Part shown: piece after piece, positions 24,402 through 32,796 of the stretch
How positions within the stretch are numbered: the first letter of the stretch is position 1
How the letters are laid out: the number at the start of each line of letters is the position of its first letter
Source: CAYWMP01 sp964459445
GTDB taxonomy: Bacteria; Desulfobacterota; DSM-4660; Desulfatiglandales; HGW-15
Assembly (NCBI GenBank): GCA_964459445.1
Contig: CAYWMP010000023.1
Span: forward strand, 1-45,479
Length of the DNA: 45,479 bases
Direction of reading: 5' to 3'
The notes under the pieces: generated by a model
What the model was told of the DNA's origin: nothing
Seen by the model: the letters and a program-made list of their open reading frames with translations, nothing else
Databases searched by the model: none
Made by a program: the position numbers and the translations under genes

Positions 24402-25656
24402 AGATGGCAAAGGCAAGGGTTTGGATCGTCGAACATTTATAAAAATGACGTCCGGAGCGGTGGTGGCAGTCAGTGCAAACTGGTTTCTCCCCAGAATGGT
24501 CCTTGGCGCCCAGGATGAAATTCACATAGGAGCGCTCTGTGAACTGAGCGGTCCCTTCGCAGCCCCAGGCACTGAGTTGGCTAAGGGGATCGAACTTGCC
24601 GTGGAGATGTATAATCAAAGGGGTGGCGTCTTAGGTAAGAAACTCAAACTGACTATGGAAGACACAGAGAGCAAAAAGGACGTGGCCTTGGCCAAGGCCC
24701 GCAGGCTCGTGGAGCGAAACAAGGTCCACTTTCTCACTGGTGTGATTTTTTCACCCATCTCCATGGCCGTCCAGAGCTACGTCCGCGAGAAAAGAGTCCT
24801 ATTCGTAAACTCGGGTTCTGGAAATGATATGCTCGTCAGACCACCCCACTGCGATCGATATTTTTTCAAGGCTGGGGGAAGTGTTGACACGAGCTTGGTG
24901 TCCATCCGGGTGCCCGCGCAGCGGATTGGTCCAAAGTGGTACTTCCTTGCCGATAACACAGGTTGGGGCAAGGGGGTTGTTGCGGCTTTCAAGAAATCCC
25001 TTAAGCGCTATAGGCCGGATGCCGTAATAGCTGGCGAGGACTTCCCCAACCCGGGTGAGGCCAACTTTGCGCCTTACATTACAAAGGCAGTGGCTGCGCG
25101 GCCGGATGGACTGTTTTTTGGTTTTCTTGGTCCTCCCTGGTACAGGAGCATTTTGCAGGCCCGGCAAATGGGTCTCAAAAGCCATATTCACCATGCCTTT
25201 TGGTCTGACGCCGACGCTCGAGCCGCCGGAGATGCCGTGGTGGGCGTAACCACTTTTGCGGTGTTTCTGCCGGAAAATCCGGATGCCCCTAGGGCCAAGG
25301 TCTTTTCAGAGGCCTTCAAGAAAAAACATGGCCGGTATCCGGGTTATTTCCCCGCAACGGGCTTCAACGGGGTTGAGTGCATTGTAGAAGCCATCAAGAC
25401 AGCGCGTAATACAGAAACAGATGCCGTCATCGATACCATGGAGACCATGAAGTACAGGAACTCCGTCTTTGGTCCGGATAGCTATTTCCGAAAAGCAGAC
25501 CATATGGGGATTACCGGCGTGTACACCGTTGAAGCCGTCAAAGACCCCAAGTACACCTACGGTCTCAAGGTCTTGGACTATGATCCCAATCCGACACGCT
25601 TTGTGGCCCCCGAGACCCAAACAGGCTGCGAAGAGTACATGAAGAGAAAGGGGTAA
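24394..25656 (+). CDS. HAAT-family substrate-binding protein with Tat signal
   Basis: The 420-residue protein is a type-1 periplasmic binding protein of the LivK/amide family, with IHIGALCELSGPFAAPG after the signal and EMYNQRGGVLGKKL, both typical. The N-terminus has a twin-arginine motif DRRTFIKM followed by a hydrophobic stretch and an alanine cleavage site near residue 39, so export in folded form by the Tat system is predicted. AAGGAGG lies six bases ahead of the ATG. It is the last gene of the importer. Clustering with IorAB and the W/Mo enzyme suggests an aromatic, branched or otherwise unusual carboxylate rather than leucine. That is inference. Confidence 0.9.
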   Translation: MNRDGKGKGLDRRTFIKMTSGAVVAVSANWFLPRMVLGAQDEIHIGALCELSGPFAAPGTELAKGIELAVEMYNQRGGVLGKKLKLTMEDTESKKDVALAKARRLVERNKVHFLTGVIFSPISMAVQSYVREKRVLFVNSGSGNDMLVRPPHCDRYFFKAGGSVDTSLVSIRVPAQRIGPKWYFLADNTGWGKGVVAAFKKSLKRYRPDAVIAGEDFPNPGEANFAPYITKAVAARPDGLFFGFLGPPWYRSILQARQMGLKSHIHHAFWSDADARAAGDAVVGVTTFAVFLPENPDAPRAKVFSEAFKKKHGRYPGYFPATGFNGVECIVEAIKTARNTETDAVIDTMETMKYRNSVFGPDSYFRKADHMGITGVYTVEAVKDPKYTYGLKVLDYDPNPTRFVAPETQTGCEEYMKRKG

Positions 25657-25668
25657 GCAGGCCGGCCG

Positions 25669-25698
25669 TCGAATCCTGGGTTCAAGCCCAGGGTTCGA
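25669..25698. other. Strong 12-bp hairpin between the binding-protein and MBL genes
   Basis: The arms TCGAATCCTGGG (25669-25680) and CCCAGGGTTCGA (25687-25698) pair along 12 positions with one G-T wobble and a six-base loop. It lies 13 bases after the stop of the binding protein. There is no T-run, so it is more likely a 3' mRNA-stabilising stem that raises the level of the binding-protein transcript than a full terminator. Confidence 0.5.
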
Positions 25699-25814
25699 TT
25701 CCGCAGCGAGGCCCTTGTCTTTCGTAGACCGCGTTAAAAGATCAAGGGTCTCCATTGGAATGGGGTCTATGCCCGAGAGGGTTTACTTTGTAGTAGTAAA
25801 AGGAGGGATTCAAC

Positions 25815-26666
25815 ATGGCCGTAAACAAGACAAAACCGACCTATAGGGTCCATATTCTGCACATATGTGATACAGCAGATCCAAAAAAAAATCCCTGGAT
25901 GTTCATGGTGTACGGCATGCGCGGTCTTGTTGACTTTCGGGTACCTGTCTTCTCATATCTCATCACTGGAGAGAATATACCGCCAATGCTTGTGGACACG
26001 GGTATTATCGAAGATAACCTCAAGATATTTGACCGGATAGGCGTCGGGCCTGCCACCCAGACCTCGGAGCAGACATTTGATGCCCAATTGGCAAAATTCG
26101 GCTACAAGAAGGAGGACATAAAGGTCATCCTCCATACCCACCTCCACATCGACCATGCCGGCAATGACCATCTATTCCCTGAGGCAAAGATCATCATGGC
26201 CAGGAAGGAACTCATGTTCGCCGTATCGGGCCTGATGCTTATCCAATATCCACCTGAATATATTACCTACTTTGTCGAACAATTGCACGTGCCGGGCAGG
26301 ATAAGGCTCATTGACCACGATGCGGAAATAGCGCCCGGTATCTATTTGGAGTTGCATGAGGGCCATACATGGGGAAGCATGAATATCAAGGTGAATACCA
26401 AGGAAGGTTTGGCGAATATCTGCGGGGATATTATTTACAATGAGCTAAAGCAATGTATAGACCATGATATAAACCCGCATGTAGCAGCTCATAGCGGACA
26501 CGTCATAGAGACCTTTGGAGACAACATCACGGGCAATTATTGGAACCTGTGGACAGCTACGGCTGAAGTACAAAGGGTAATGAGAGAATCGGACATTATT
26601 CTCCCCACTCATGATGTGATGGTTTTGAAGAAATACGGTGAAGAACGTAGCTTCACCATTGGCTAA
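25815..26666 (+). CDS. Metallo-beta-lactamase-fold hydrolase
   Basis: The protein has 283 residues. All dinuclear metal ligands are present: H109-x-H111-x-D113-H114, H184 (HEGHTWGS), D205 (CGDIIYN) and H266 (LPTHD). This resembles N-acyl-homoserine-lactonase or hydroxyacylglutathione-hydrolase types. GGAGG lies ahead of the ATG. It is 158 bases behind the importer on the same strand, separated by the hairpin, and probably hydrolyses a lactone or thioester in the same pathway. A role in signal quenching is possible but not suggested by the context. Confidence 0.85.
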   Translation: MAVNKTKPTYRVHILHICDTADPKKNPWMFMVYGMRGLVDFRVPVFSYLITGENIPPMLVDTGIIEDNLKIFDRIGVGPATQTSEQTFDAQLAKFGYKKEDIKVILHTHLHIDHAGNDHLFPEAKIIMARKELMFAVSGLMLIQYPPEYITYFVEQLHVPGRIRLIDHDAEIAPGIYLELHEGHTWGSMNIKVNTKEGLANICGDIIYNELKQCIDHDINPHVAAHSGHVIETFGDNITGNYWNLWTATAEVQRVMRESDIILPTHDVMVLKKYGEERSFTIG

Positions 26667-27087
26667 CTTTCCTGGGGATGACCATCCACCCCAAAATCTC
26701 CGCTTAGAAAAAGCCGGTTTTAGTGTTCTCATTTCTACGCTTCTGACCAATAACAAATTGCGAATAATTTTCAATCGGCCTTTTTTTCGCTCGATTGGGG
26801 TATAGTCTTAGGCCTCATTGCACCGTCAATATCCGCTTTAGATAATTGACTTAGTGCGAAAGACTCTTAGATTCAATTTCAGATGACTTAAATTACATGG
26901 ACTAAATCTAAGCGAGTTGCTGCAATCTTTTCATATTCATAATGATGGTGGGAATTGACCGGGGCCTAATTGTTTTGTATAAATATCTCAAGGTATATCA
27001 AAACGTCGAAATATCAGAATAATTGAAGACGGATTCTGTAACTATCGAAACAAAAGCAGGTGCTGGCTCGGAAAGGAGGGAAATAAT
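26667..27087. other. 421-bp intergenic region
   Basis: No gene was recognised here. One perfect 8-bp inverted repeat is seen (CTTAGATT at 26866-26873 and AATCTAAG at 26905-26912). A short CAATCG / CGATTG pair flanks a T-run near 26775-26800 and could be a weak terminator for the MBL gene. The right end carries the ribosome-binding site of the small lipoprotein gene. Confidence 0.35.
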
Positions 27088-27309
27088 ATGAGGAAATTTT
27101 TGGTATTGCTTATTTTGAGCATGTTTCTTTTTGGATGTGGTGCTGCTGCAAAGGAATCTGAGTTCTGGCAACATGACACGATGTATAAAAACTGGGATCA
27201 TACTTTTTACAGTTGGTCAGGATATAAGACCCCAACAGAAGAAGCGGGAGAAAAATCCCTCAATCAGGAATGGTGGGGTATCCCAATTCCTTACATCCCG
27301 GCGGAGTGA
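27088..27309 (+). CDS. Small lipoprotein, 73 residues
   Basis: A short hydrophobic signal ends with the lipobox LFGC (Cys17), and the mature part is 56 residues rich in aromatic residues (WQHDTMYKNWDHTFYSWSGYK, in part) with NQEWWGIPIPYIPAE at the end. AGGAGGG precedes the ATG. The product was not recognised. Such short W/Y-rich lipoproteins are known from Desulfobacterota genomes without assigned role. It stands alone, with long gaps on both sides. Confidence 0.7.
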   Translation: MRKFLVLLILSMFLFGCGAAAKESEFWQHDTMYKNWDHTFYSWSGYKTPTEEAGEKSLNQEWWGIPIPYIPAE

Positions 27310-27662
27310 CGTTACCCTCCCAATAAAATCTCCTTCCCAGTCCTGTTCTAGATTCTGGGCACGGTTCGCGACGTTTATCTTTTAGATAGGAATCATTCAG
27401 CCGCTGGAACGGATTTGCTATGATGATGTTCCAGCCGCTTCATCTCTATTCTTTCTATTCAATACATCCCTAAAGCCATCCATGCCAAATCGTGGCATTT
27501 TTACCAACAATTAAATCCATTGCTCACCGACTAAACCTAGAACTGATGTGGTTATTAACTCTTACACCCAGAACTGCAAAAAAATCGAAGCCATGCTATT
27601 CCGTTTATGGTAATATGATTGAGGTGTAAAACAGGCGAGTCGCATATCAGGGAGCATTGATC
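27310..27662. other. 353-bp intergenic region with an 11/12 hairpin
   Basis: AGCCGCTGGAAC at 27399-27410 pairs with GTTCCAGCCGCT at 27428-27439, with one mismatch and a 17-base loop, followed by a pyrimidine-rich stretch. It may end the lipoprotein transcript. No gene is seen. AGGGAG at 27649-27654 is the ribosome-binding site of the cyclase gene. Confidence 0.45.
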
Positions 27663-29333
27663 ATGAAATCCTTTCAGCAGTCTTTAGCTTCCTTGGAAAA
27701 GCTCGTGACGCTGGACACGGATTCCCCGGAGGAGCGCAGGCGCAAAATCACTCTGGTAGTGATAACGGCCTTGTGCACTGTTGCCAGTATTATCTGGGGC
27801 TCCCTATACTTTGTCCTTTTAGGACCTACCATCACGACGTTCCTCACCTACGGGTTTACCGTTGTTCTCGGAATAGCCTTAATCATCTATTATCTGACCA
27901 AACAATTTACAATCCTGCTTTATGCCTTCTTCTTGATGATTCTTTGGAATCCGATTGCCATGCAGTGGAGTCTGGGTGGATTCGCCGCTTCCGGTGTCCT
28001 CATGTTGTGGTCCATATTGGCCCCCTTTACTTCCCTATTGTTTCAAAATATCAAGAAGGCCACCGGGTGGTTCCTTGCCTATGCCGTCCTTCTTTCTTTC
28101 TCTCTCTATTTCGATGACTATGTCTCCCAATGGGCGCCTCCCCTGTCAAACAAGATTTCCATGCTGTTTTTTGGGATGAACCTCGTGGGCCCATCAATCA
28201 TTATCTTTTGCTCGATGATGTACTATGTCAATGCGTGGAAAAAAGAGCAGGAGAAATCTGAAAAACTGTTTCGTGAACTTAAGGAAGAGCGCGAAAAGCT
28301 GGCGGAAATGGCGGCACTTCTTAAAAAAATGTTTGGCCGTTACCTATCCACCGAGGTTATGAATTCGATCATCGAGGATCCTTCGGCATTGGAGTTGGGC
28401 GGTGAAAAGCGCAAGGTTACCATTATGATGACGGATCTGAGGGGATTCACGGCCCTGGCCGAACGGCTTAAACCTGAACAGGTTGTCCAGATGCTTAATA
28501 CCTACTTTGAAGTCATGGTGGAAGTGCTCTTGAAATACAACGGCACCATTAACGAGATAATCGGTGACGCCCTGCTGGTGATCTTTGGCGCGCCTCAGGA
28601 GATGCCGGATCGAGTTCACAAGGCTATCGCCTGTGCAATCGAAATGCAGAACGCCATGGCAGAAGTAAACGAGCAGAATCGGGCACAAGATCTACCGGAT
28701 TTGGAGATGGGGATTGGTCTCAATGAGACCGAAGTCGTCGTTGGTAATGTTGGGTCCAGCAAGAGGAGCAAGTACGCCGTGGTCGGAAGTGGTGTAAACA
28801 TGGCCAGCAGAATCGAGTCCTATACTGTAGGCGGACAGATCCTTATTTCCGAATCCGTGCATCAAAAAGCGGGAGAGATTTTGCGTATTGATTCAAAGCG
28901 AGATGTACTGCCAAAGGGAGCCGAAATGCCCATGAGGATATATGAGGTGGGTGGCATTTCAGGAAACTACAATCTTGCACTGGAAGCGAAGGAACCTGTT
29001 CTTCTCATCCTAGCGCGGCGAATCCCACTGCTCTACAAGGTACTCGCAGGTAAAGACGTTGGGCAAAAGGGGCTTAAGGGATTTGTGGTAAAGCTGTCCC
29101 AGAATTGTGCAGAGATTGAGATGGATGGGTTGCTTAAGCCGATGACTAACCTCAAAATGAACTTAGGGGATGTGGATGGGAAACTGTCGGCAAAGGATTT
29201 TTATGGCAAGGTGATTCAATCCTCTGAAGGCAATGGCCTGACTCACCTGGTACGATTTACCGCTGTGCCCCCGGAGGTAGACGCCTATTTCCAATCTCAC
29301 CGGCAGCATGCTGATGCACTTGAGAGCAGTTGA
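27663..29333 (+). CDS. Membrane class III adenylate/guanylate cyclase with a C-terminal PilZ-like domain
   Basis: The 556-residue protein has about six transmembrane segments between residues 30 and 190, a short coiled coil (KEQEKSEKLFRELKEEREKL) and a class III cyclase domain at about residues 245-430. Metal-binding aspartates are D258 (MTDLRGFT) and D302 (IGDALLVIF); the later motif GNVGSSKRSKYAVVGSGVN is also canonical. The last 110 residues (GLKGFVVKLSQNCAEIEMDG and following) look like a PilZ-type barrel, but the R-x-x-x-R and D/N-x-S-x-x-G motifs for cyclic-di-GMP are not evident. ATG 27663 is chosen because of its spacing to AGGGAG; a TTG two codons earlier is too close. Its expected product is cAMP. 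Confidence 0.85.
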   Translation: MKSFQQSLASLEKLVTLDTDSPEERRRKITLVVITALCTVASIIWGSLYFVLLGPTITTFLTYGFTVVLGIALIIYYLTKQFTILLYAFFLMILWNPIAMQWSLGGFAASGVLMLWSILAPFTSLLFQNIKKATGWFLAYAVLLSFSLYFDDYVSQWAPPLSNKISMLFFGMNLVGPSIIIFCSMMYYVNAWKKEQEKSEKLFRELKEEREKLAEMAALLKKMFGRYLSTEVMNSIIEDPSALELGGEKRKVTIMMTDLRGFTALAERLKPEQVVQMLNTYFEVMVEVLLKYNGTINEIIGDALLVIFGAPQEMPDRVHKAIACAIEMQNAMAEVNEQNRAQDLPDLEMGIGLNETEVVVGNVGSSKRSKYAVVGSGVNMASRIESYTVGGQILISESVHQKAGEILRIDSKRDVLPKGAEMPMRIYEVGGISGNYNLALEAKEPVLLILARRIPLLYKVLAGKDVGQKGLKGFVVKLSQNCAEIEMDGLLKPMTNLKMNLGDVDGKLSAKDFYGKVIQSSEGNGLTHLVRFTAVPPEVDAYFQSHRQHADALESS

Positions 29334-29354
29334 CCTGCGATAAACATCCAATAT

Positions 29355-30569
29355 CTAATTAAAGCTCACGGCTGTCTTGATGGCTCTGTGGGCGTTCTTG
29401 TTTGTGTTGACCTCGATCATCCGCCGGTAATCCTCGATCGGGAAGGTGTGGGTCAGCATATCTTCAACCTGGATTTTGCCTTCACCCATCATATCCAGTG
29501 CCATCTGGAAGGCCTGTTTTGTTCCGTCCGCGGTCTCGTTGTAGCCGTAGGCATAGCATCCCTTAATGGTCTGGAGCTTTAGCCACAGGGGTGTCAGATC
29601 CAGCTTCACATCCTTTCCGATCCCGATGACACTGATCGTTCCGCCCGTATCCGTGACCCTGAGTGCGGTGTTCAACGTCGGGGCATGTCCCACCGTATCG
29701 AAGACCCTTCCAAACCCGCCCATGAGGATATTCTCTCCCAGCATGGGCTTATAGGCACGGCCATTAGTGATATTGACTGCGGCATCGATAATCCCATCGC
29801 TGATAACCTGATCGGCCCCGGATTTTTTCGCATACACGGCCTGGAAGTTTGAAGGTTCGGCAACGGTAATATCGCACCCTATGTCCAGGGCCCTGATCGT
29901 CTTGATCACCAGCGATCCGATGACCCCGCCACCGATTACAAGTACCTTGTCACGCTCTTCCGGCAGGTTGTCCAGCACCGCCTGGATCGCCACAGCGAGG
30001 GGTTCGGTGAGGGTTGCCGATTCAGGGCTCACATTTTCCGGAACAGGGTATAACTGGCTTTGGTGTGCCACGACATACTCGGCGAATCCTCCGTTGATGT
30101 CCTTACAGATGCCGGTAAACATCCCCGGCGCAAAGGCCCCTTCCGCATAGTTCTGACAGTTGGCGGGTCTCCCCTCCCGACAGCTGGGGCACTCGGGGCT
30201 GATGGCCCTGGTGGCGCAATTGAGCATCGGTGCAACGGTCACAAAGTCACCGGTGTTGAAGTTCTTCACAGCTTTGCCGGCCTCTGTGATCTCACCACAT
30301 AACTCATGACCCGGCACGCAGGGGAAGGATGTGAAGGGAGAGGCTGTTGGGGAATCCTTCAGGAAAATGAGATTGAGGTCGCTCCCACAGAAGCCGCAGA
30401 GCCGGGTTTTGATCTTTACCCATTCGGGCGAAGGAAGATCGGGCGCCGAAATATCTACCAGGTTCAGGGTGGAGAAAGGGCCCGCATAGCAGAACTTCGA
30501 ACTCAAGGGTCGCAACGCCTGAATCACGAGAAACTTGGGCACATTTACGTTGAAAAGGAGCGCTTTCAT
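29355..30569 (-). CDS. Zinc-dependent alcohol dehydrogenase (MDR family)
   Basis: The 404-residue protein has the GroES-like N-terminal domain with catalytic zinc ligands C61 (CGFCGSD) and H88-E89 (PGHELCGE), a cysteine-rich structural zinc loop (CPSCREGRPANC) and the Rossmann motif VIGGGVIGSLV. It is the last gene of a minus-strand operon, four bases after the ThDP enzyme; its ribosome-binding site (AAAGGTGG) overlaps the end of that gene. It probably oxidises or reduces the product of the ThDP enzyme with NAD(P). The structural loop is longer than usual (CATRAISPEC insertion). Confidence 0.88.
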   Translation of the reverse strand: MKALLFNVNVPKFLVIQALRPLSSKFCYAGPFSTLNLVDISAPDLPSPEWVKIKTRLCGFCGSDLNLIFLKDSPTASPFTSFPCVPGHELCGEITEAGKAVKNFNTGDFVTVAPMLNCATRAISPECPSCREGRPANCQNYAEGAFAPGMFTGICKDINGGFAEYVVAHQSQLYPVPENVSPESATLTEPLAVAIQAVLDNLPEERDKVLVIGGGVIGSLVIKTIRALDIGCDITVAEPSNFQAVYAKKSGADQVISDGIIDAAVNITNGRAYKPMLGENILMGGFGRVFDTVGHAPTLNTALRVTDTGGTISVIGIGKDVKLDLTPLWLKLQTIKGCYAYGYNETADGTKQAFQMALDMMGEGKIQVEDMLTHTFPIEDYRRMIEVNTNKNAHRAIKTAVSFN

Positions 30570-30573
30570 AGCA

Positions 30574-32241
30574 TTATTCCACCTTTAGGGACTGCGCGAA
30601 CATGACGGTGGCAGGACTCGTGACCGTCGGATCGGTGAGAACGTTGATACAGGCTGGTTTATTGGAAGCCAGAGCCCTCTCGAGTGCCGGAATGATCTCC
30701 TCGTCTTTGGTCACAAACTCTCCGTGACCGCCCAATCCCTCCACCACCTTCTCGTAGCGGCGAAGACCCAGCTCCGAACACTGGAGCCTTTCCTCACCCA
30801 AGGTCATTTCCTGGCCGTGCTTGATCATGCCCCAGGCGCAATCGTTATTGACAATGCATACAATGGGGATATTGTGCCGCACCGCAGTATCAAACTCCAT
30901 GGCATTGAAACCGAATGAGCCGTCACCGTTCAATACCACGACGGTTTTTTCGGGCCGGGCCAACTTTGCCGCAATGCCGTATGGGATGCCGGTTCCCAGA
31001 CATCCGAAAAGACTGCCTGAGGGAACTAGGACCCCCCCTCTTTGTTTTGACTGGAATCCCACAAGGCCAAAATAGCTTGTATCACCGCCGTCGACCACAT
31101 AGCAGGCATCGTCCCCTACAACCTGCTGTATCTGGGCCACGAGCCGGATGGGATGGATGGGATCGGACGGTTCTTTCCTCTGTTTGAACTCCGTATCAAC
31201 AAATGCCTTGCAAGCTGTGCGCAAATCACTCAGCCAGCCGCTATGATCCCGTTCCTCGACCAGAGGGATGAGCTGGCCCAGGACCGAACCGATATCGCCA
31301 ACGAGCCCCGCATCAGAACTGCGGTTTCTATCGATCTCGTGGGGATCGATATCGATCCGAACCACTTTTGCATCGGGAAATAGCTGGCCGAATTGCAGTA
31401 ACCAATTGAAGCGTATGCCTGCGGCGATAATGACATCGGCCTGTTGCAGGCCCATTGTCAGGGCCGCAAACCCCGCATCCATCATGCACTGGGGATGGTT
31501 GTCGGCCAAGGTGCCTCTTCCGTTATTGAGGAGCAGGAAGGGCATGCCTGTCTTCTCGATAAAGGTCTGAAGGCAGTCGTCGCAGGCGCTGAAGGCCACG
31601 CCGCTTCCGCCCATAAAGAGCGGTTTTTTCGCATTTTTGATGAGTTCGGCCGCCTGTATCAATGCCTCGTCATCCGGATGGACCGTGAATTTCTTTCTGC
31701 CCCCCTCTGGATTGGGCGCAGCCTCCTCAGGGACATAGGCATTCAGGATATCGGGTGGGAGTTCCAGAAAAACGGGACCCGGCCTTCCCTCCACGGCATG
31801 CCGAAAGGCTATGGAAAGGTATTCCGGAATTCTTTTTGTCTCAAAGCACGTACCATACCATTTGGTGACCGGTTTGATCATGTCTATCTGGTTCATTTCC
31901 TGAAGCGCTCCCTTAATATCGTCCCGCAAAGGGGAACGACCGCAAAGGACCACCAGGGGGGCCTTGTCCAGATAGGCGTTTACCACACCCGTGAGGGCAT
32001 TGGTGAATCCCGGACCCGCCGTGACCAAGCATACTCCAGGCTCTCCAGTGTAGATGGACCAGGCATGGGCCATCATCGCAGCCGCCTGTTCGTGGCGAAC
32101 ATCAATAGCCCGGATGTCATATTCGATAAAACCGTCCAGGATCTGTTGAATATGCCCTCCAGAAAGGGCGAATACCGTGCTGATGTTTTCTTTCTCTTTA
32201 ATATATCGCGCCACCAAATGTCCGCCGGATATTTCTCCCAT
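30574..32241 (-). CDS. ThDP-dependent enzyme of the acetolactate synthase / 2-hydroxyacyl-CoA lyase superfamily
   Basis: The protein has 555 residues if started at the ATG at 32241, which follows AAAGGAGG; a longer frame to 32298 lacks a site. The catalytic glutamate is E51 (VRHEQAA), the ThDP/Mg motif is GDGSFGF...NN near residues 440-465, and the central FAD/ADP-type domain is present (GGSGVAFSA). The length matches acetolactate synthase, oxalyl-CoA decarboxylase and 2-hydroxyacyl-CoA lyase. A regulatory subunit gene is absent, which argues against housekeeping acetolactate synthesis. The ADH, an SCP2-like lipid-binding protein and an MFS exporter share the operon, so a carboligation or C-C cleavage step on a hydrophobic acyl compound is a reasonable inference. 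Confidence 0.82.
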   Translation of the reverse strand: MGEISGGHLVARYIKEKENISTVFALSGGHIQQILDGFIEYDIRAIDVRHEQAAAMMAHAWSIYTGEPGVCLVTAGPGFTNALTGVVNAYLDKAPLVVLCGRSPLRDDIKGALQEMNQIDMIKPVTKWYGTCFETKRIPEYLSIAFRHAVEGRPGPVFLELPPDILNAYVPEEAAPNPEGGRKKFTVHPDDEALIQAAELIKNAKKPLFMGGSGVAFSACDDCLQTFIEKTGMPFLLLNNGRGTLADNHPQCMMDAGFAALTMGLQQADVIIAAGIRFNWLLQFGQLFPDAKVVRIDIDPHEIDRNRSSDAGLVGDIGSVLGQLIPLVEERDHSGWLSDLRTACKAFVDTEFKQRKEPSDPIHPIRLVAQIQQVVGDDACYVVDGGDTSYFGLVGFQSKQRGGVLVPSGSLFGCLGTGIPYGIAAKLARPEKTVVVLNGDGSFGFNAMEFDTAVRHNIPIVCIVNNDCAWGMIKHGQEMTLGEERLQCSELGLRRYEKVVEGLGGHGEFVTKDEEIIPALERALASNKPACINVLTDPTVTSPATVMFAQSLKVE

Positions 32242-32316
32242 AACAACCTCCTTTAGCTCAGATTCATTTCTATTTTTCGATAAGGTCGCGACATTCACCC
32301 ATATCGGGAATCTTCA

Positions 32317-32676
32317 TCAAAGAATCAATTTCACACCTTCGGTAAACCACTGGGCATAAATAGCCATGCCTTCCACCCTCAGCTTTCCCTGAGCGGCCGC
32401 CTTGAAGGATTCTTCGTCGCTCGCCGAAGCCATGACTTTGAAAGCGGTGCCGGCATCCGACCAAACGAGGGCCACGTCGAAATCCGAATGATTACCGCCC
32501 GAGATTGACGAAATGCTTCCCCTATCGAATATAAAAAGGCGGCCACGCTTGCCGTCAGCCGTCTTGATTAGGATTTTGCTCTTCATCTTGCCGATGTAAT
32601 TTCTGAAAGCGGCATTCTTTTTGGGGGCCTTCTTCAGTTTCTGATACAGAATCAATAGTAACAATGAGAACCTCAT
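32317..32676 (-). CDS. SCP2-like sterol/lipid-binding domain protein
   Basis: The 119-residue protein starts at an ATG with GAAGGAGG upstream. The sequence has the alternating strands and helix of the SCP2 fold (DFDVALVWSDAGTAFKVMAS, in part), ending with the helix FTEGVKLIL. These domains bind fatty-acyl or sterol-like ligands in a hydrophobic tunnel. It lies 75 bases ahead of the ThDP enzyme and 120 bases after the MFS gene. A hydrophobic substrate for the operon is implied, although the fold assignment from sequence alone is moderate. Confidence 0.6.
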   Translation of the reverse strand: MRFSLLLLILYQKLKKAPKKNAAFRNYIGKMKSKILIKTADGKRGRLFIFDRGSISSISGGNHSDFDVALVWSDAGTAFKVMASASDEESFKAAAQGKLRVEGMAIYAQWFTEGVKLIL

Positions 32677-32796
32677 GGGACCTCCTTCTGACCTAGTTCG
32701 TTTGAGAATGCACCAAAAATTGGAGCATTCCATTCATCTATTTTGATAATGCAGGCACAATATTCGAAACCGGGGTCAAGAATCAACTGCCTCGCG

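Noticed and set aside
25680..25700. T-arm-like sequence (GGTTCGATTCC) suggesting a tRNA 3' end
   Set aside because: The bases pair with the upstream half of the hairpin at 25669-25698, and no acceptor, D-arm or anticodon arm is present upstream.
31444..32256. Plus-strand open frame of 270 codons
   Set aside because: It is the shadow of the ThDP enzyme gene, which has clear motifs and start signals on the minus strand.
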